NCBI GenBank assembly: GCA_029891345.1
Contig: CM056994.1
Coordinates: 143,738,457-143,802,456, forward strand
Direction of reading: 5' to 3'
DNA length: 64,000 bases
Origin: Dryococelus australis
Taxonomy: Eukaryota; Arthropoda; Insecta; Phasmatodea; Phasmatidae
Part shown: in pieces, positions 57,689-64,000 of the stretch
Layout: each line of letters begins with the position of its first letter
Numbering within the stretch: the stretch's first letter is position 1
Notes under the pieces: generated by a model
Database searches by the model: none
Seen by the model: only the letters and a program-made list of their open reading frames with translations
What the model was told of the DNA's origin: nothing
Position numbers and translations under genes: made by a program

Positions 57689-58685
57689 AATGATTAGTTC
57701 AGAAAAGTATATGCTCAATATGTATTTCTAATAAATCTACATAAAAATTGTTTCTTTGGCCCACTATGAGTGAGGGAATAGTTAATGATTAAATTAAGCC
57801 TACAAGAAAAAATTTCTCGTGGATAACAGTAATTTCGTATGGTATTAATGATTTATGGCAAATTGATCTTGTAGGAATGTATACTGGCAATTTGTAAAGA
57901 ATGTCACATATAAACATTAGATACAAATATATGACAATTATTTACGTTTTTCAACATTTGCATATGCTGTGCATATTAAAGATAAAACAGCTAAAAATGT
58001 AGATATTGCTTAGAATCTATCATAATTAAAATAAAACTGCATAGTATTCAAATCAAAAATGGGTTTGAATTTTATAATGAAATATTTAATGAATGTATGC
58101 GAAAATATAATATCAATTATTATTCTTCTTTAAGCGAATTGAAAAAAGGTGTTTTTGAAAGATTTAATTGCTCAATGAAAAATAACTTGTGAAAGAGATT
58201 TTCTTCGAATGGAAATTATATGTGGGTCAATATATTTGATGAATTACTGAAATAATACAACAATACAAAACATAGCACTATCGCATGAAGCCAATTGAAG
58301 TTAATAAAAACAATGAAAAAACTTTAATATTGCCATATGTGTTTACTGAACAAAAACTGGAAGCTAAATACAAAGTTGGCGATGTTGATCATGTAAGAAA
58401 AGTGAAGAAAATTTTTTAGAAGCATTACACTGCTAATTGGTCAACATAGTGGTTGACTATTTGTAATGTTTTAATATTTAAGGTGTGTCTACTTACAAAT
58501 TAAAATACACTAAAGGAGAAGAGATAATGAGCACTTTTAAAGAACATGAAACCATGAAAACAGACTATGCCAATGAATAGTTGGTCGAAAAAGGCTTAAA
58601 AACTAATGGCGATAAAATTTATGCAAAATGGTTTGGTTTTGATAACACACATAACTCATGAATTATTAAAACATATGTTTTGTAA
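57689..58685 (+). pseudogene. Integrase of element B, decayed
   Basis: The first catalytic Asp is in 'DLWQIDLVGM' (about 57,850-57,880). The second-Asp motif has become 'QIKNGFEFY' (Asp to Lys, about 58,046-58,072). The Glu survives in 'GVFERFNC' (about 58,150-58,173). An SH3-like 'KYKVGDVDHV' (about 58,369) and a chromodomain-like 'WFGFDNTHNS' (about 58,632) precede the TAA at 58,685. Domain order is as in element A. Confidence 0.85.
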
Positions 58686-58849
58686 AATTGAAATTTTTTA
58701 TAATTATGCAATCAAATGAAAAAAAAATTAATGCACATGGTTTAAATTATTTTTTGTTATATTCACTTTAACATTTTTTAATGTTAACATATTTTTCAAA
58801 AATATTTAAAATTTAATCAAGTTTTTAATTTTATTTTTGTACTTCCCAA

Positions 58850-59545
58850 GGTTAATTTTCCTACTCAAATCTAAAATGATAAAGCCATAATCTTTGTCCA
58901 ATTACTTTGAACAAGTTTCTTAACATTTTTCATATGGCATGTCTCCACCAACAAACTTACTATAAATGTTTTTAAAATTAGTGTCATATCGTCTAAATAT
59001 ACACAGGAAAGTAATGTTATATCGTTCCAACTGTTTTGGAATTTTCGAATATGTTTGTGCCAATTAAAATACATCATTATTTTATGCCTTCCCATACTAA
59101 AGTACATGCAAACAATGCCTTGATTGTCTAAAATAACATAATCAATTACAATTAGAGGTTCATCTTTACATTGATCGAAAGGTACCATTTCCTCAGTATT
59201 ATTAAGATAGTATGCCAGTATTTCTTTAACATTTCATTTGTGAAATGCCTCACCAAAATAATTTTCTAACAGAATATATTTGGGCTAATTTAAGCTTTTC
59301 TAGCAAACATACAGTTTATTGAAATTTAACCATCAAAACTTATAAATATATTGGTAATTAAATTGGTTTAATCATGATTACTCAGGCATATAAATATTAC
59401 CCCTCTTATATCATTAAGCAATAATTCATCATTATTTTTATTCTTAGGGTTTTGTTCAGAAATCAAAACACTGAGACCCAAGTTGATTTTTCACAGCATT
59501 GGCTGCTTTGGCTGCTGCTGTTTCATTTAAAAACAATTAATTTTT
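58850..59545 (-). pseudogene. Packaging ATPase of element B, decayed
   Basis: The open frame 58,871-59,188 encodes a Walker B-like strand 'EPLIVIDYVILDN' followed by 'YFSMGRHK', matching the ATPase of element A. The Walker A region (about 59,360-59,400) is degraded beyond recognition of the Gly-Lys-Thr. The C-terminal Cys/His-containing stretch is frameshifted. Only ~165 bases separate it from the integrase, in contrast to ~930 in element A. Confidence 0.78.
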
Positions 59546-59569
59546 TAATAAATCGATAAAAATTTATTT

Positions 59570-60262
59570 ATGTTCACAAATAATAATTCCATACTGAAAA
59601 AGAAGCTTCATTATGATAACGTCCACGCTGAAAAATCGATTGCATTGTTTAATTTTCATACCAAATTTTCTACTCCAAATATAGTCAATAATACTATAAT
59701 GACCATTGAAAAAATTACTGCTGTCGTTAATATAAACGAAGTTATGAGTACCCCCAGGGGCCAATATGATTATGAATGTTTAAAATTAGCTATAAATACA
59801 ATCGACCAATTTTCAACAAACAAAACTCAGTTGTCATCAGATAATGTAAAAAATAGAATATCTATAAAATCTATGTTTGATATTAAACTTGACGATATAT
59901 GTCTAATATTCTTAGTTTTGATAGAAATATTCCTATTGAAATGACAAAACTGTTGTAGGTTTTAAATTAATTACTTGTATTCCATATAAAACAATCACTT
60001 ACTACTGTAATTTAGCATATGAATGCTTTATCTAATGTGACTAATTTAATCATTTTGTAACAACTATAACTGCTAGTTTTCTACCAAAAACTATGTTTGG
60101 TTTTTGATATTATATCAGCTATGAGAAAATATATTCAATATTTTATCATTTTAGCAATGAGCAGTTTAATTACACTGTTTTAGAAAATAGGGATGAGAAC
60201 TGTAAGTCAATTGATTTTAATGATGCTGATGTTGATATTGTTTTAGAAATTAAATTTGATTA
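59570..60262 (+). pseudogene. Second structural protein of element B, nearly readable
   Basis: ATG 59,570 opens a 124-codon frame (to 59,944) starting Met-Phe-Thr-Asn-Asn-Asn, with 'LHYDNVHAEKSIALF' and 'NRISIKSMFDIKLDD'. After a frame change the remainder continues ('SFLPKTMFGF', then 'DFNDADVDIVLEIK') to TAA 60,262. It is collinear with 20,896-21,529 of element A throughout. A virion role is inferred from position and conservation between the elements. Confidence 0.65.
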
Positions 60263-60269
60263 AGATTTT

Positions 60270-61023
60270 CTGTTTCAATAATAATATGGCAACATAATGC
60301 TATTTTATTATCTTTTACTGAATATTTTTTATGCTTTTAACTTCTTATTAAATTCATTCTTCTATATTGTATTTTCTCTAATAACAAAAAATTCTTAACA
60401 TCAATTATATTCTCTTATTGACTGCGCATTTCTTTACCCTCTTAAATGTTTTTTTCTTTATTTTCAACTCTATATGCAGATATTTTTGCTTTTAAACCAA
60501 CAATTTCTTTTATTATTTTGCTATTACAGAAATATTTAATTTCGACTAAAACTTTTTTTTATTTGAGGCATGTTGTATATATCATCTTTTGGGTAATTAC
60601 GTGTACCAAATTTTTCTATAATTGTTTTCATGTCTTAGTAAAAATCTTTTTTATGTAAAAAAATATAAATCGGTATCTTGATAACATAGTTAAATATTAT
60701 TTTCATTATTTGTTTTCATAACTTTATAATGAAAATCATACATTAACTCTTTCATTATATCTAAAATTAAATTCCAACATAAATTCTCTGATTAAATTTC
60801 ATGCACGTTTTATTCATATGTTTCGGTTTTCAATAAATATAATATTTTTCTGAAAAATTGGTTTTGTTATTAATTTTTCACATTTTTCTTTCTTTGCTAT
60901 TAGTTTTATATCCACTCTGTTTCTTATATGTTCCATTGCTTTGCCGAACACAGAATTATTCATCAGCTTATAAATATCTTTCTCAAAGTAATATTTAGCA
61001 TTAGTTCTCATCATTGTATTTAA

Positions 61024-61063
<40 letters not shown>

Positions 61064-63521
61064 CCAATCAGACTGATGATTAAACTTTAATATTATATGT
61101 ATTTTGGTAAGTTTTAATCAATTGTTTATGCATTGTTTCGAATTGCGATAGTGTTACACATACTTTTCTATTTTATCTAAAGTTGCCAATTACTTAGACT
61201 GCTTTGTTTTTGTATCTACCTTTATTTCGGGGAAAAGAGGTAGACCTTTATGTAATTTATGCAGTTCTTTTTTATATTCTAAGTAAACTCCTAATATGTA
61301 ACCATAATTAGAGTCATCATCCATATTTAATGTATCTTCATTGTAAAAATTAAGTTCTGTATAATTCTTCTATTCGATACCACCATATGGTAAACATTGT
61401 GATATTGCCCTGCCATATATATTATTAGCTTCAATAAATGCTAAATAGTTGTCTCTTGATCAGAGTTAAAATCTTCTAAATATTTATTATATGCTTTAAC
61501 ATATCGTCTACATTATTGCGATATTACACCTCTAATCCCTTTTTCTATCATTAAAATCATATCGTAATTCTGTAATAAATCCAATGGTTGTTGAGTCATT
61601 TTTAACATTGCATCCCAAGATAATCCTGGTGCTGACACGACGAATCCAAATCATATGCATTTATACATGTATTTCTAAAGTTTTGAAATATATCTGCTAA
61701 CAGTATTACATAATTTTTTGAATATAAATCGTGATATTCACCAAAATTCTGTACATATAAATCAATTCCATATGCATTTTACGTGTTCATAATCATTGTA
61801 AGTTATGTCAAATTCATTAAATTTTTTATAAAATTCACTTTATGGCGGATGATCGTTTTCGTTACATTTTTTACAACTATCCATATAATCATATGGATAA
61901 GCGCCCTGTCTCATAACTAAATCAAATTCATCTCTAGGAAAATGTTTTGGTTGTGTGTTTCATTTTATCTTAAATTAAATTCGATGATAATTTTGCTACA
62001 CTAATGGCAAAAAAATTTAAGTGTGTCTATAAATTCAATTTTTAAATGTTCTGTTTCTTTCCCAAAATTAATTAACTTTCCTTCATTACTTTCATGTAAA
62101 TCAATATATTTTTCATAATAGGCGAAGTCTTTAACAAATAAATGTGCATCGCATACAGCTAAATTATGGAAATAAATTGGTACAAAGTAATGCAATATTA
62201 ATGTATATTACAATTATTACATACAGGATTAATGCATTTTCCAGTAAATTTAATCGTGGTGATGTAATTTTTAATTATCCTTTGAATATTTGGATTCACA
62301 TAAAGTATACCATATATATATGGAGTTTTCTTCTTTTTTGATCAGGGGCATTGGTTCAATTTGTAAATATATTTCCCCTATTCTTTCTACTTCTCTTTTA
62401 ATTGATTGCATAAAAATGTTTTGAGCATTTGGACCTCTATACGCTACTGGTAGCTTATAATACCCATAAGCAGACACAATATAAAGGCAATGCCAGATGC
62501 CTCGTGAAATAAATATTTTCTTGTGTATGATTCGTCGTGTAGCTTTAAATAAATGTTATTTATTTGTTCATTAGTAACATTATATCTTTATTTAAGTACC
62601 TCCTTATAAAGGTCCTTAACAATATAATCTTTGGTCAAAATTTAGTATTTTTGCTAAGGTTAAATTTACTAATTATCTTAAGTTTGGCTTTACTGTTGAT
62701 ATTTTCTTAAATATTGATTCTAAATTAGCATATATTTCAAACAGAACATTCATTGTATGTTTATAATTTTTGAAAAATATTTTCTCTCCTTTCGAAGATA
62801 TATTGAAACTTAATGCTTCATTTTTAGAGCAGTTTTATGTGTGTTTACTTAATTTCTCTTGAGAATAAAAGAATTCATGAAACATATCACGTATATAAGT
62901 TTTATGCTGTTGATTATTTTCTTGTGCTGAAAGCAGTTTCATTATATATTTTATCAAGAATAATGCAATTTTTGCACAGCTGCATCTGCTTTATTATCTT
63001 TAAAATAAATTAAATTTATGTGCTAATGCTTTTCACTTTTTGTAAGCTTAAGTGGATAAACTGCGAAGTACTTACCTTCAGTATTTATAGATACATCAAT
63101 TTGCTGTTCGATTTTTGGTATATCGTCAATTTTAATAGGATATTCATATCTATCTATTATTTTATAAATATTAAGGCCTAAATTTTTTATTTAGTTTTAA
63201 TGTCTCAAATTTTGTCTGCTGGAAACAGTGCATATTATATTGCCCAAAGAAAGCATTCTTCATCATATTTTTAACATTTATTCATGCTTTATTATTCGTA
63301 ATGACTTCTGGTAATTCTATTTATGATGAGCCACTTAATGGAATATACTTATTTAAGCTAATTGTATTCCAATAATTCTGTTTAATGCCCAGATTGAACC
63401 AACATCTTTGAAATTCAGTTAATTGTGTAGTTATTTCTTGTATTATAAATTTGTAAATCCGTTTAATATCTCCCGCGTCCAATACTGAAAAATTGGGTTT
63501 AAAATGTAAATAATTCGACAT
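60270..63521 (-). pseudogene. DNA polymerase B of element B (different lineage from A), decayed
   Basis: Read leftwards from 63,521. An N-terminal block ends 'ISLNKYIPLSGSS' (63,321-63,521). A linker follows (62,271-62,477), then an HNH-like zinc module ('FTGKCINPVCNNCN', about 62,225-62,270) and an exonuclease-type 'FHNLAVCDAHLFVKD' (62,136-62,195). Next come 'AGLSWDAMLK' (about 61,605-61,633) and a motif A of the 'E/D-A-N-N-x-Y-G' form followed by 'PYGG' (61,381-61,435). Motif B is 'NNSVFGKAMEHIRNRVD' (60,904-60,963) and motif C 'DTD' (60,669-60,680). About 1,080 codons fit a complete protein-primed-type polymerase with stops. Element A has 'D-x-C-S-L-Y-P' at motif A and another zinc module. 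Confidence 0.88.
61029..61059. repeat. (TA)n microsatellite inside PolB of element B
   Basis: About 15 TA dinucleotides interrupt the polymerase frame just upstream of motif B. Confidence 0.95.
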
Positions 63522-64000
63522 GATTATTATCTTGCTAATGGCAATTGGTATATCATTTAATATTGATGTTTAGCCCTCTAATATTCCTATGATTAGTGTG
63601 TATTATCTCTAATATGTATTTTTTTCTGAAGACAAAAAATGAATAGGCTGTACTAAATTAAAGGTATTTTAGATGTTATAAGTTGATATCCTACATTTAA
63701 AAGCTTTATTAACTAAGAATTATTGTATTGTTTCTTGTTCTATTTCTTCTGTTAAAAAATAAATTATTATAGAACATAAATATTTATTTTAATATTTTCT
63801 GTCTTGATATTGACGTCAGGTAAAGGCAAAATTGTAAAATTATTCTTTGCTATACATTCAGATATTTCCTTTCTTTTTTTCTAGGCATTTCAAATTAGTA
63901 GGTAAAAAAGGGGGAATATTGCCATTAATTCCCTTTTCTCTTGTTTTACAAATAGATTATTAGAGAATGGAAATATTATTTTCAGTGTGTTTCCATCTTT
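63522..64000. other. AT-rich right margin, within or at the end of element B
   Basis: No gene is recognised. The right terminal repeat of element B should lie here or beyond the window, but no inverted match to 52.0-52.9 kb is visible. Confidence 0.4.

Larger units (their letters stand above)
52500..64000 (+). mobile_element. Element B: second Maverick/Polinton provirus, right end beyond window
   Basis: This element has the same orientation and nearly the same gene order as element A: capsid-like (-), PLA2 minor capsid (+), protease (+), fibre-like (+), integrase (+), ATPase (-), structural (+), PolB (-). The two elements' proteins are recognisably homologous but clearly different copies. 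B's polymerase is of another lineage, and B lacks the tyrosine-rich gene. The left boundary is uncertain and no terminal inverted repeat pair can be shown, since the right end is outside the window. Stops and frameshifts occur in every gene. Confidence 0.85.

Overview
The window looks like gene-poor, AT-rich nuclear DNA from a large arthropod genome, most likely an insect. The evidence is GGTTA-rich runs (near 1,204 and 2,065), tRNA-derived SINE heads, an insect-type retrovirus whose envelope resembles baculovirus F proteins, pogo and piggyBac transposase relics, and many microsatellites. I see no confidently intact host gene. Almost everything recognisable is a mobile or viral fossil, and most reading frames carry stops or frameshifts.

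Layout. 1-12.8 kb: noncoding DNA with a 21-bp repeat, a SINE head, a cluster of AAGATGG words, GC-richer islands and a long (TG)n(TA)n microsatellite. 12.83-25.11 kb: element A, a Maverick/Polinton (adintovirus-like) provirus bounded by ~430-bp terminal inverted repeats. Its order is capsid-like (-), PLA2-bearing minor capsid (+), adenain-like protease (+), fibre-like (+), integrase (+), an unknown gene (-), packaging ATPase (-), a second structural protein (+) and DNA polymerase B (-). 25.5-27.1 kb: a pogo/Tigger-type transposase pseudogene. 27.7-28.2 kb: an unrecognised 169-codon open frame. 28.31-38.29 kb: a minus-strand LTR retrovirus of errantivirus type (gag, protease, RT-RNase H, integrase, env) with ~1.6-kb LTRs. 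38.3-42.3 kb: a decayed C2H2 zinc-finger array with a 96-bp period, a tRNA-Leu relic, a decayed coding-like stretch and a second env fragment. 42.3-47.2 kb: several unrelated diverged tandem-repeat families. 47.5-48.3 kb: a piggyBac-like relic. 48.3-52.5 kb: mostly featureless, with one candidate host exon on the minus strand. 52.5 kb to the window end: element B, a second Maverick, same orientation and nearly same gene order as A.

The main observation is the comparison of A and B. Their capsid, PLA2, protease, fibre, integrase, ATPase and structural genes are collinear and recognisably homologous. Their DNA polymerases, in the same slot and orientation, belong to two different protein-primed-type family B lineages, judged by motif A and the N-terminal modules. 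Element A also has a tyrosine-rich gene between integrase and ATPase that B lacks, plus an uninterrupted 108-codon frame next to its right terminal repeat. Both elements encode a repetitive protein built from short motifs resembling phage tail-fibre repeats. In a live element the integrase would insert the genome, PolB would replicate it, and the capsid, PLA2, protease, fibre and ATPase would make virions. Here all are fossils.
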